From: Cryobacterium mannosilyticum | Lineage (GTDB): Bacteria; Actinomycetota; Actinomycetes; Actinomycetales; Microbacteriaceae | Assembly: GCF_004402705.1 (NCBI RefSeq) | Contig: NZ_SOFM01000027.1 | Coordinates: 83,247 to 147,246, forward strand | Reading direction: 5' to 3' | Length of the DNA: 64,000 nucleotides | Translations under genes and position numbers: made by a program | Notes under the pieces: generated by a model | What the model saw: only the letters and a program-made list of their open reading frames with translations | What the model was told of the DNA's origin: nothing | Databases searched by the model: none | Part shown: in pieces, positions 30,386 to 38,537 of the stretch | Position numbering within the stretch: position 1 is the first letter of the stretch | Layout of the letters: the number at the start of each line of letters is the position of its first letter

Positions 30386-32053
30386 CTAGGCGCGCAGCCA
30401 GGCCGTGGTGTCGCCGGGCAGGGTGCGTCCGGCGATCGGCTCACTGGCCAGCAGCAGTTCCCCGGCCGGCAGCTCGATCGGCTCGGTGCCCGTGTTCGCG
30501 ACCACCACCACTCCGCCGTTCCGGAAGTGCACGACCTCGTCGCCGAACCCGCCCCGCCACTCCACCGAGCCCAGCCCGAGGGCGTGCTCCCGGCGCAGGC
30601 GCAGTGCGAGCTTGTACAGTTCGAGGGTCGACCCGGCGACGCCGTCCTGGGCGTCGCGGGCGAGGGTGCCCCAGCCAGCGGGCTGCGGCAGCCAGCTGGC
30701 CGAGGTCGGGCCGAAACCATAGGAGGGCGCTGAACCCTCCCAGGGCAGGGGCACCCGGCATCCGTCGCGGCCGTACCGTTCGCCGTTGGTGCGGAACCAG
30801 GTCGGGTCCTCGCGGGAGGCGTCCGGCAGGTCGATGACCTCGGGCAGCCCGAGTTCCTCGCCCTGGTAGAGGTAGCTGGAGCCCGGCAGGGCGAGCATCA
30901 GCGCGGTCGCCGCGCGGGCGCGCTGCAGGCCCACCACGGGGTCGGGCAGGCCCGCCGTCTTCGGGCCGATGCCGTGGCCCTGCAGGTTCTCCGCGGTGAG
31001 GGCCAGCCGGGAGGCGTGGCGCACGACGTCATGGTTGGACAGCACCCAGGTGCTCGGGGCGCCGACGGCGCTGAACGCCTCGAGGGAGTCGTCGACGACC
31101 CGGCGCAGGGCCGGGCCGCTCCACGGCGTCTCGAGGTAGGCGAAGTTGAAGGCCTGGTGCATTTCGTCGGGGCGCACCCATTCGGCGACGCGGCGCAGCG
31201 GGTCAACCCACGCCTCGGCGGCGAGGATGCGCTGCCCGGGGTACTCGTCGAGCACGAGGCGCCAGTCCCGGTAGATCTCGTGCACACCGCCCTGCGCCCA
31301 GTACGGCGCCGTCTCGGCCCACTCGGCGATGATGCCCGGCTCGAGCACCGAGGCGCCGCCCATGCTGCCGCCCTCGACGGGAGCGGTGTAGTCGGGCAGC
31401 CCGGCCGCCTTGATCATGCCGTGCGCGACGTCCACCCGGAAGCCGTCTGCACCGCGGTCGAGCCAGAACCGGAGCACGCCGCGGAACTGCGCCCGCACCC
31501 ACTCGTTGTCCCAGTCGAAGTCGGGCTGGGTGGTGTCGAAGAGGTGCAGGTACCACTGGTCGAGCGTGCCGTCGGGGTTTGTGACGCGGGTCCAGGCGTT
31601 GCCGCCGAAGACGGATTCCCAGTTGTTCGGCGGAAGCTCGCCGGTCTCGCCCTTGCCCTCGCGGAAGATGTAGTGCGCCCGCTCGGCGCTGCCCTCCGGG
31701 GCGGCGAGTGCGGCCTGGAACCACGGGTGATCGCTCGAGGAGTGGTTGGGCACCAGGTCGACGATCACCCGGATGGCCAGCTCGTGGGCGGTGCGCACCA
31801 GGGTGTCGAAGTCGGCGAGGGAACCGAAGATCGGGTCGACATCGCAGTAGTCGGCCACGTCGTAGCCGGCGTCGTGCTGGGGAGACGTGTAGAACGGGGA
31901 CAGCCAGATGGCGTCGATCCCGAGGTCGCGGAGGGCCGGGAGACGCCCGGTGATGCCGGCGAGATCACCCATCCCGTCACCGTTGGCGTCCGCAAAGGAA
32001 CGGGGATAGATCTGGTAAATAACTGCGGTTCGCCACCACTCAGTGCCTGTCAT
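30386..32053 (-). CDS. GH13 alpha-glucosidase (oligo-1,6-glucosidase type)
   Basis: 555 residues from ATG 32053 (MTGTEWWRTAVIYQIYPRSF). Barrel motifs: DLVPNHSS near residue 100, DGFRVDVAHGM (nucleophile Asp, near 203), ILAAEAWVD (acid/base Glu, near 267), LSNHDVVRH (transition-state Asp, near 330). Cytosolic; it would hydrolyse maltodextrins or isomaltose taken up by the adjacent importer. Divergent from the binding-protein gene, with a LacI-type operator between them. Confidence 0.93.
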   Translation of the reverse strand: MTGTEWWRTAVIYQIYPRSFADANGDGMGDLAGITGRLPALRDLGIDAIWLSPFYTSPQHDAGYDVADYCDVDPIFGSLADFDTLVRTAHELAIRVIVDLVPNHSSSDHPWFQAALAAPEGSAERAHYIFREGKGETGELPPNNWESVFGGNAWTRVTNPDGTLDQWYLHLFDTTQPDFDWDNEWVRAQFRGVLRFWLDRGADGFRVDVAHGMIKAAGLPDYTAPVEGGSMGGASVLEPGIIAEWAETAPYWAQGGVHEIYRDWRLVLDEYPGQRILAAEAWVDPLRRVAEWVRPDEMHQAFNFAYLETPWSGPALRRVVDDSLEAFSAVGAPSTWVLSNHDVVRHASRLALTAENLQGHGIGPKTAGLPDPVVGLQRARAATALMLALPGSSYLYQGEELGLPEVIDLPDASREDPTWFRTNGERYGRDGCRVPLPWEGSAPSYGFGPTSASWLPQPAGWGTLARDAQDGVAGSTLELYKLALRLRREHALGLGSVEWRGGFGDEVVHFRNGGVVVVANTGTEPIELPAGELLLASEPIAGRTLPGDTTAWLRA

Positions 32054-32084
32054 GAAAGAAAACCTTACGGCATTCTCCACAACA

Positions 32085-32098
32085 TGGAAGCGCTTGCA
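32085..32098. promoter_or_regulatory. LacI-type operator 1 (divergent maltodextrin region)
   Basis: TGGAAGCGCTTGCA fits the TGnAAnCGnTTnCA LacI-family consensus exactly. It lies 32 bp upstream of the minus-strand glucosidase start. Confidence 0.7.
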
Positions 32099-32153
32099 TG
32101 GCATTCCCGTTAAACGAACCGAAAAAAAAAATTCGTCGGCTCAAGCTCTTGAG

Positions 32154-32196
32154 TTGTCAATCGATCTGCGAGAAGCTATACATGTAAACGCTTGCA
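32154..32196 (+). promoter_or_regulatory. Promoter and LacI-type operator 2 of the maltodextrin importer operon
   Basis: A -35 TTGTCA at 32154-32159 and a -10 TATACA at 32177-32182 are separated by 17 bp. The operator TGTAAACGCTTGCA at 32183-32196, an exact TGnAAnCGnTTnCA match, follows the -10 immediately, so bound repressor would block the promoter. It is 35 bp before the binding-protein start. Confidence 0.72.
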
Positions 32197-32230
32197 CAAT
32201 TGTCAATGTCCTTACGAAAGGCACACACCA

Positions 32231-33463
32231 ATGATGGTGAATAAGAAAGGCCTGCTGGCTGCCGGCGCAGTCGCGGTCGCCGCTTCCCTCGCCCTGGCCG
32301 GATGCTCCGGCGCCTCGTCCTCCAAGAGCGGCAGCTCCGATGCGGCCTCCAGCACGCTCACGGTCTGGGTCGACGCCGACCGCGCGGCCGTGCTGAAGGA
32401 CGCGGCAGCGGCCTTCACCAAGGAATCCGGCGTCACGGTCAAGCTCGTCCAGAAGGACTTCGGGAAGATCCAGGAGCAGTTCATCGCCCAGGTTCCCACC
32501 GGAAAGGGCCCCGACGTGACCATCGCCGCCCACGACTGGCTCGGCAACTTCGTCGGCAACGGCGTCGTGCAGCCGGTTGAGCTCGGCGACACGGCCAAGG
32601 ACTTCCAGAAGGTCGCCGTCACCGCCATGAGCGTCGAGGGCAAGACCTACGGTGTGCCGTACTCGATCGAGAACATCGCCCTCCTGCGCAACACGGCCCT
32701 CGCGCCCACCGCGCCGGCCACCTACGACGACATGATCGCGGCCGGCACAGCAGCCGGAACCGAATTCCCGTACCTCGTGCAGGTCGGCCCCGAGTCCGAC
32801 CCGTACCACCTGTACCCGTTCCAGACCTCGTTCGGCGCCCCCGTCTTCGGCACCAACGCCGACGGCAGCTACAACGCCGGCGACCTGTCCATCGGCAACG
32901 CCGGTGGTGAGGCCTACGCAGCCTGGCTCGCCAAGGAAGGCGCCGCCGGACACCTCAGCGTGAACGTCACCGGCGACATCGCCAAGGAGAAGTTCAACGC
33001 CGGCGCCTCGCCGTTCCTGATCACCGGCCCGTGGAACGTGCCGGACGCCCAGAAGGCCGGAATCAACGTGGCCGTCGACCCGATCCCGTCCGCCGGTGGT
33101 GAAACCGCGCAGCCGTTCGTCGGCGTGCAGGGCTTCGTCGTCTCCGCCAAGTCCAAGAACGCCATCGCAGCCAACGAGTTCCTGGTGAACTACATCGGCA
33201 GCGAAAAGGTCCAGACCGAGCTGTACAAGGTCGGCGGCCGTGCACCGGCACTGACCTCGGCCTTCGAGGCAGCCAGCGCCGACCCGATCACCGCCGGCTT
33301 CGGCGCGGTCGCGGCCAAGGCCGTCCCGATGCCCAGCATCCCGCAGATGGGCAAGGTCTGGCAGTTCTGGGGCGTCACCGAGGCCGCGATCATCAGCGGC
33401 CAGGGTGACCCCACGGCGCTGTGGCAGAAGATGACGGCCGACATCCAGACCGCCATCAAGTAG
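32231..33463 (+). CDS. Maltodextrin ABC transporter, lipoprotein binding protein
   Basis: 410 residues. A lipoprotein signal peptide (MMVNKKGLLAAGAVAV ... SLALAGC) ends with the lipobox LAGC, so the protein is anchored by lipid at the outer face of the membrane. The mature part is a MalE-type solute-binding protein: TLTVWVDADRAAVLKD, then GPDVTIAAHDWLGNF and the C-terminal MPSIPQMGKVWQFWG motif. ATG 32231 (next codon also ATG) follows GAAAGG. It precedes the two permease genes and a 138-bp gap with a strong hairpin. Confidence 0.93.
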   Translation: MMVNKKGLLAAGAVAVAASLALAGCSGASSSKSGSSDAASSTLTVWVDADRAAVLKDAAAAFTKESGVTVKLVQKDFGKIQEQFIAQVPTGKGPDVTIAAHDWLGNFVGNGVVQPVELGDTAKDFQKVAVTAMSVEGKTYGVPYSIENIALLRNTALAPTAPATYDDMIAAGTAAGTEFPYLVQVGPESDPYHLYPFQTSFGAPVFGTNADGSYNAGDLSIGNAGGEAYAAWLAKEGAAGHLSVNVTGDIAKEKFNAGASPFLITGPWNVPDAQKAGINVAVDPIPSAGGETAQPFVGVQGFVVSAKSKNAIAANEFLVNYIGSEKVQTELYKVGGRAPALTSAFEAASADPITAGFGAVAAKAVPMPSIPQMGKVWQFWGVTEAAIISGQGDPTALWQKMTADIQTAIK

Positions 33464-33479
33464 GCGCACCACCCCGTTA

Positions 33480-33523
33480 CCCGGCTGCCCCCGGCCTCTG
33501 ACTCGAGGCCGGGGGCAGCCGGG
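33480..33523 (+). terminator. 19-bp perfect hairpin between binding-protein and permease genes
   Basis: CCCGGCTGCCCCCGGCCTC (33480-33498) pairs exactly with 33505-33523 around a 6-base loop. There is no T-run, so it probably acts as an intercistronic stabiliser or partial terminator, a known way to make more binding protein than permease. Confidence 0.65.
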
Positions 33524-33628
33524 CGACAACCGGCCCCGCCGCGTCACGCGGCCCGGCCCACGTAGTCCCCTGTCCGGCACCGGCAGGCGAACAGATCCAC
33601 AATGCAGAGCGGCAGAGAGCGGACGAAG

Positions 33629-35251
33629 ATGACCCACCCAGGCACCGAGCGCGACGAGGCGCAGGTCAGAGAGTCGAAGCGCTCACGACAGGCCGCCCGC
33701 ATCGCCGAAGCGGCATCCGCCGGGGTGAAGACGCTCCTGGTCAAGATCGTTCTGCTCGGCATCGTCGACGCGATCAGCGTGTACGCCCTCTTCGTGCTCC
33801 TCCTCCGAGCCGACTGGGTCGTCTTCGGCGCGGTGCTCCTGGTCACCCTCATCGTCAACTGGATCTACTTCAGCAAGCAGAAACTGCCGGCCAAGTACCT
33901 CACCCCCGGGCTGATCTTCCTGCTCATCTTCCAGATCTTCGTGGTCGGCTACTCCGGCTACATCGCGTTCACCAACTACGGAACCGGCCACAACAGCACC
34001 AAGCAGGACGCGATCAACGCCCTGATCGTCTCCTCCCAGCAGCGCGTGCCCGACTCGGCCACCTACAAGCTCACCGTCGTCGAACAACTCGGCAACTACA
34101 GTTTCCTGGTCACCGAACCCGACGGAACCGTCAGCCTCGGCGGAACGGATGCCCCGCTCCGCCCGGTCACCGACGCCACCCTCGACGACACCGGCAAGGC
34201 GGTCGCGCTCCCCGGTTACACCAGCCTCAAGTTCAACGACATCGTCGGCAACCAGGAGAAGATCGCGGCGCTGTCCGTGCCGCTCTCGGACGACCCGAAC
34301 GACGGGACCCTCCGCACCCCGGACGGGTCCAAGGCCTACCTCTACCTGTCCGACCTCGTCTACGACGAGGCCGCCGGCACGATGACCGACACCAAGACGA
34401 ACACGGTCTACACCGACAACGGCAAGACCGGCTCGTTCGTCGCCGCCGACGGCACCGAACTGCTGCCCGGCTGGAAGGTCGAGGTCGGCCTCGCCAACTT
34501 CGCCAAGGCGTTCGGCTCCGAGTCGATCCGCGGCCCGCTGATCAGCGTGACCCTGTGGACCTTCGCGTTCGCCTTCCTCTCCGTGCTGACCACCTTCGGC
34601 CTGGGCCTGTTCCTCGCGATCGTGTTCAACGACCTGCGGATGCGCGGCCGGAACGTCTACCGGGTGGTCCTGATCCTGCCGTACGCGTTCCCCGCCTTCC
34701 TCTCCGCGCTGGTCTGGGCCGGGATGCTGAACCCGCAGTTCGGCTTCGTCAACCAGGTGCTGTTCGGCGGCGCCGACATCCCGTGGCTGACGAACGAATG
34801 GCTGGCCAAGTTCAGCATCATCTTCGTCAACCTGTGGCTCGGCTTCCCGTACATGTTCCTGGTCTGCACCGGGGCGCTCCAGTCGATCCCGGACGAGATC
34901 CAGGAGGCTGCCACGGTCGACGGCGCCAGGCCGTTCCAGGTGTTCCGGCTGATCAAGCTGCCCCTGCTGCTGGTCTCCGTCGCCCCGCTGCTGATCTCGT
35001 CGTTCGCGTTCAACTTCAACAACTTCAACCTGATCTACATGCTGACCAACGGCGGCCCCCGCGACGTCACGGCCGGGGTGAACGTCGGCTCCACCGACAT
35101 CCTGATCTCGATGGTCTACAAGGTCGCGTTCGTCGGCGCCAACCGCGACTACGGCCTCGCCAGCGCGTTCTCGATCATCATCTTCCTGCTGGTGGCCCTC
35201 GTGTCAGTCATCAGCTTCAAACAGACCAAGGCGCTAGAGGAGTTGAACTGA
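33629..35251 (+). CDS. Maltodextrin ABC transporter, MalF-type permease
   Basis: 540 residues from ATG 33629; ATG 33602 would add nine residues. It has more than six membrane helices, with a large extracytoplasmic insert (about residues 120-290, VSLGGTDAP ... DGTELLPGW) between helices 3 and 4 as in MalF, and the EAA loop ATVDGARPFQVFRLIKLPLL near residue 428. It forms a heterodimer with the MalG-type permease. The ATPase is not in this window; actinobacteria often use a shared MsiK-type ATPase. Confidence 0.92.
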   Translation: MTHPGTERDEAQVRESKRSRQAARIAEAASAGVKTLLVKIVLLGIVDAISVYALFVLLLRADWVVFGAVLLVTLIVNWIYFSKQKLPAKYLTPGLIFLLIFQIFVVGYSGYIAFTNYGTGHNSTKQDAINALIVSSQQRVPDSATYKLTVVEQLGNYSFLVTEPDGTVSLGGTDAPLRPVTDATLDDTGKAVALPGYTSLKFNDIVGNQEKIAALSVPLSDDPNDGTLRTPDGSKAYLYLSDLVYDEAAGTMTDTKTNTVYTDNGKTGSFVAADGTELLPGWKVEVGLANFAKAFGSESIRGPLISVTLWTFAFAFLSVLTTFGLGLFLAIVFNDLRMRGRNVYRVVLILPYAFPAFLSALVWAGMLNPQFGFVNQVLFGGADIPWLTNEWLAKFSIIFVNLWLGFPYMFLVCTGALQSIPDEIQEAATVDGARPFQVFRLIKLPLLLVSVAPLLISSFAFNFNNFNLIYMLTNGGPRDVTAGVNVGSTDILISMVYKVAFVGANRDYGLASAFSIIIFLLVALVSVISFKQTKALEELN

Positions 35252-35252
35252 G

Positions 35253-36161
35253 ATGCGGATTGCAGCCCCCGAAACCAGCGACCTGTACATCCCGACGAAA
35301 CGACCGTTCAACTTCGGCCGGTGGTTCTCCCGCACCGGCTGGCGCCACCTGGTCGGCGCCATCATGGTCGTCTTCTCCGCGTTCCCGCTGCTCTACGTCC
35401 TCTCCGCGTCGCTGCACCCCGGTGGCACCCTGATCACGGCGAACGGCCTCTTCAGCCAGGTCGACCTGGGCAGCTACCAGACCCTGTTCAACCTGCCCCA
35501 GCAGCCCTACGCGGCCTGGTACGGCAACACCCTCCTGATCGGCGGCATCACCTCGCTCTGCACCGTGTTCCTCGGCGCTCTCGCGGCCTACTCGTTCTCC
35601 CGGATGCGCTTCGTCGGCCGCCGCCCCGGCCTGCTGATGCTCGTGCTGGTGCAGATGTTCCCGCAGCTGCTCGCCGTGGTGGCCATCTTCCTGCTGCTCA
35701 ACGGCATCTCCGACATCTTCCCGGCGATCGGGCTCGACTCGCAGGTCGGCCTGATCATGGTCTACCTCGGCGGCGCCCTCGGCGTGAACACCTACCTGAT
35801 GTACGGCTTCTTCAACACGGTGCCGGCCTCGATCGACGAGGCCGCCAAGATCGACGGGGCCGGCCACGCCCGGATCTTCTTCACGATCATCCTGCGCCTG
35901 GTCGCGCCGATCCTCGCCGTGGTCGGACTGCTCTCGTTCGTGGGCACCACCAACGAGTTCGTGATCGCCAGCATCGTGCTGATCACCCCCGAGAAGCAGA
36001 CCCTCGCCGTGGGGCTGTACCAGTTCGTGTCGCAGGAATTCTCCAGCAACTACTCGGTCTTCGCGGCCGGCGCCGTGCTCGCGGCGCTGCCGGTGATGGC
36101 CCTGTTCCTGTGGCTGCAGAAGTACATCGTCGGCGGCCTGACCGCCGGCTCCGTGAAGTAG
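35253..36161 (+). CDS. Maltodextrin ABC transporter, MalG-type permease
   Basis: 302 residues with six membrane helices and the EAA-type loop EAAKIDGAGHARIFFTIILR near residue 206. Partner of the MalF-type permease. ATG 35253 lies one base after the upstream stop, with GAGG just before, so translation is coupled. Six bp separate it from the GH13 gene. Confidence 0.93.
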   Translation: MRIAAPETSDLYIPTKRPFNFGRWFSRTGWRHLVGAIMVVFSAFPLLYVLSASLHPGGTLITANGLFSQVDLGSYQTLFNLPQQPYAAWYGNTLLIGGITSLCTVFLGALAAYSFSRMRFVGRRPGLLMLVLVQMFPQLLAVVAIFLLLNGISDIFPAIGLDSQVGLIMVYLGGALGVNTYLMYGFFNTVPASIDEAAKIDGAGHARIFFTIILRLVAPILAVVGLLSFVGTTNEFVIASIVLITPEKQTLAVGLYQFVSQEFSSNYSVFAAGAVLAALPVMALFLWLQKYIVGGLTAGSVK

Positions 36162-36167
36162 CGGTCC

Positions 36168-38039
36168 GTGCCCGATCCGCGGTTCCGTTCCGTCCTGACG
36201 CCCCACCACGACGGCTCGCCGCTTCACGTCTCCACCCCGAACCCCGAACTGGGCGAGAGCGTCACTGTGCGGGTGCGCATCCCCGAGTCGTTCGGGACCG
36301 TGGCGAGCGTCTATGCCCGGTCCAACCCCGACAAGGAGCCCCGATTCGACGCGGCCCGGCTCCTCGGCGCGGCGGACGGCTGGCAGTGGTGGGAGGCCGT
36401 CATCGTGGTGGAGAACCCGGTGCACGGCTACCGGTTCCTGATCGACCTGGCCGACGGGACTCACTGGTGGCTGAACGCCACCGGCCTCTCCGACATCGAA
36501 ACCCTCGACACCGAGGACTTCAAGCTGCTCGCCTACCCGGCGGCACCCGACTGGGCCGCCTCCAGCGTGATCTACCAGATCTTCCCCGACCGGTTCGGGC
36601 GCTCCCCGGCCGCCGACGCCCGGGAAACCCCCGAGTGGGGCATCCCCGCGGCCTGGGACGACCCGGTTGACCAGGTCGGCCCGGGGCGCTCGCACCAGTT
36701 CTACGGCGGCGACCTCGACGGCATCGTCCTGCACCTCGACCACCTGCAGCGGCTCGGAGTCACCCTGATCTACCTCACGCCGGTCTTCCCGGCCGGGTCG
36801 AACCATCGCTACGACGCCTCCAGTTTCGGCGAGGTCGACGAGGCCCTCGGCGGCGACGCCGCCCTCGTGCGCCTGGTCGAGGCCGCCCACGACCGGGGCT
36901 TCAAGGTGATCGGCGACCTCACCTCCAACCACTCCGGCGACCGGCACGAGTGGTTCCGTGCCGCGCATTTGAGCCCGGATGCCGCGGAGAGCTCCTTCTA
37001 CTACTGGCTCGACGCCGAGCACGGCAGCTACACCTCGTGGTTCGGGGTGCCGACCCTGCCCAAGTTCAACTGGGCATCCGCCGAGCTCCGCACCCGTTTC
37101 ATCGAGGGGCCCGGGTCCGTCGTCGCGAAGTGGCTGCAGGCGCCGTTCCACCTGGACGGCTGGCGGATCGACGTGGCCAACATGACGGGCCGGCTTGCGG
37201 GCGAGGACCTGAACGCCGAGGTGCGGCAGACCATCCGTCGCACCATGATCGAGGCCAACCCCGACACGCTCCTGCTGGGGGAGTCGACCAACGACGCGTC
37301 GGCCGACTTCCAGGGTGACGGCTGGCACGGCGCCATGACCTACACGAACTTCACCCGGCCGCTCTGGAGCTGGCTGTCGCGGCCGGGCAGCCCGTCGTCG
37401 TCGTTCTTCGGCCTGCCCTACTCTTCGATCCCGCAGTACGACGGGCACCAGTTCGTCGCCACCCACCAACGGTTCGTCGCCGGCTTCCCGTGGCGCACCC
37501 GCCTGTCCACGATGAACGCCCTCGACACCCACGACACTCCCCGGTTCCGCACCCACGCGATCGACCGCGGGGTGCCGGTCGCCTTCGGGATGTCGGTGAC
37601 GCTGCCCGGCATCCCGATGATCTTCGCCGGCGACGAATTCGGCCTGGTCGGCGTCGACGGGGAGCACTCCCGCACCCCGATCCCGTGGCCGAGCATTGGG
37701 GAGCCGCAGGTCGCGGACACGATCGAGCTCTACTCGGCGCTGATCCACCTGCGCACGGCACACCCCGCGCTCAGCGAGGGCGGGATGCGCTGGCTGCACG
37801 TCGGCGAGGACGTGCTCGTCTACCTGCGCGAAACCGCGGGGGAATCGGTGCTGCTGGTGGCCGCCCGTGCGGCCGGCGAGGCCGTGGTCCCCGGCTGGGC
37901 GGTGGCGGGAGCGGAGGCCGCCACGCGGCTCTTCGGCGACGCCGAACTGGGCGTGGATGCCGGCGGCATCCGCTTCACGGTTGTCGGCCCGTCGTTCACG
38001 GCGTGGGCGCTTCCGGGGGTTCGGCTGCCCATCGGCTGA
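36168..38039 (+). CDS. GH13 cyclomaltodextrinase/neopullulanase-type enzyme
   Basis: 623 residues from GTG 36168. An N-terminal immunoglobulin-like CBM34-type domain (residues 1-115) precedes the GH13 barrel (VIYQIFPDRFGRS). Catalytic residues: Asp in HLDGWRIDVAN near residue 338, Glu in LLLGESTND near 369, Asp in ALDTHDTPRF near 455. Final gene of the importer operon. It would degrade incoming maltodextrins to maltose and glucose in the cytosol, alongside the divergent alpha-glucosidase. Confidence 0.92.
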   Translation: MPDPRFRSVLTPHHDGSPLHVSTPNPELGESVTVRVRIPESFGTVASVYARSNPDKEPRFDAARLLGAADGWQWWEAVIVVENPVHGYRFLIDLADGTHWWLNATGLSDIETLDTEDFKLLAYPAAPDWAASSVIYQIFPDRFGRSPAADARETPEWGIPAAWDDPVDQVGPGRSHQFYGGDLDGIVLHLDHLQRLGVTLIYLTPVFPAGSNHRYDASSFGEVDEALGGDAALVRLVEAAHDRGFKVIGDLTSNHSGDRHEWFRAAHLSPDAAESSFYYWLDAEHGSYTSWFGVPTLPKFNWASAELRTRFIEGPGSVVAKWLQAPFHLDGWRIDVANMTGRLAGEDLNAEVRQTIRRTMIEANPDTLLLGESTNDASADFQGDGWHGAMTYTNFTRPLWSWLSRPGSPSSSFFGLPYSSIPQYDGHQFVATHQRFVAGFPWRTRLSTMNALDTHDTPRFRTHAIDRGVPVAFGMSVTLPGIPMIFAGDEFGLVGVDGEHSRTPIPWPSIGEPQVADTIELYSALIHLRTAHPALSEGGMRWLHVGEDVLVYLRETAGESVLLVAARAAGEAVVPGWAVAGAEAATRLFGDAELGVDAGGIRFTVVGPSFTAWALPGVRLPIG

Positions 38040-38046
38040 GCGCGGT

Positions 38047-38117
38047 CAACGGGCAGGCAAAGTTGGTGATAATCTTTACCGGTTGCCGAAAAACAAAGGC
38101 TCAGCTTCTGCCCGTTG
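38047..38117. repeat. 10-bp perfect inverted repeat upstream of tRNA-Thr
   Basis: CAACGGGCAG (38047-38056) and CTGCCCGTTG (38108-38117) are exact reverse complements 51 bp apart. The arms enclose an AT-rich region with a GATAAT motif that probably includes the tRNA promoter. Could cause looping or be a terminator for the GH13 gene. Confidence 0.4.
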
Positions 38118-38125
38118 GAAGTTTT

Positions 38126-38197
<72 letters not shown>

Positions 38198-38230
38198 CAG
38201 GCTTGGAAGCTCTTGCAGCCGACAGGCCGT

Positions 38231-38304
38231 GGCGGGGTAGCTCAGTTGGTTAGAGCACACGGCTCATAATCGTGGTGTCGCGGGTTCAATTCCCGCTCCC
38301 GCTA
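38231..38304 (+). tRNA. tRNA-Met (anticodon CAT), attachment site of element 2
   Basis: 74 nt. Acceptor GGCGGGG pairs with TCCCGCT (G-T at both ends), T-stem GCGGG/CCCGC, anticodon CAT in CTCATAA. An elongator-type rather than initiator tRNA by its acceptor. Its 3' half is repeated at 43751-43794, marking element 2. Confidence 0.92.
38269..38298. repeat. attL core of element 2
   Basis: 30-bp core beginning ATCGTGGTGTCGCGGG, within the anticodon and T arms of tRNA-Met; exact copy at 43758-43787. Confidence 0.85.
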
Positions 38305-38309
38305 CACAT

Positions 38310-38357
38310 AAAGGCCCTTTGACCAGGAATTCTATCGGTCACGGGGCCTTTCTTTTT
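38310..38357 (+). terminator. Rho-independent terminator after tRNA-Met
   Basis: AAAGGCCC (38310-38317) pairs with GGGCCTTT (38344-38351), followed by CTTTTT. The inner GACC/GGTC adds a second stem. It lies inside element 2. Confidence 0.8.
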
Positions 38358-38537
38358 GCCTGGATGCTGACCGACTCCGCTCGAGATTTTAGTTCCGAGC
38401 CCAGCCTCGTCGCGCGCCTTCTCGTGCACTGTTGCTCGCGCTACGCGGCGACGGTGAGGACCTCTGGTATCGATGGGGTGGCCACATTCAAGTCGATGCA
38501 ACCGAGGCCATCATCTCGTACATTAATCATGCCAAGG

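Noticed and set aside
35217..37799. Minus-strand 860-residue open frame opposite the permease and GH13 genes
   Set aside because: GC-rich shadow of genuine plus-strand genes with clear family motifs; composition is Arg/Gly/Val-rich without domains.
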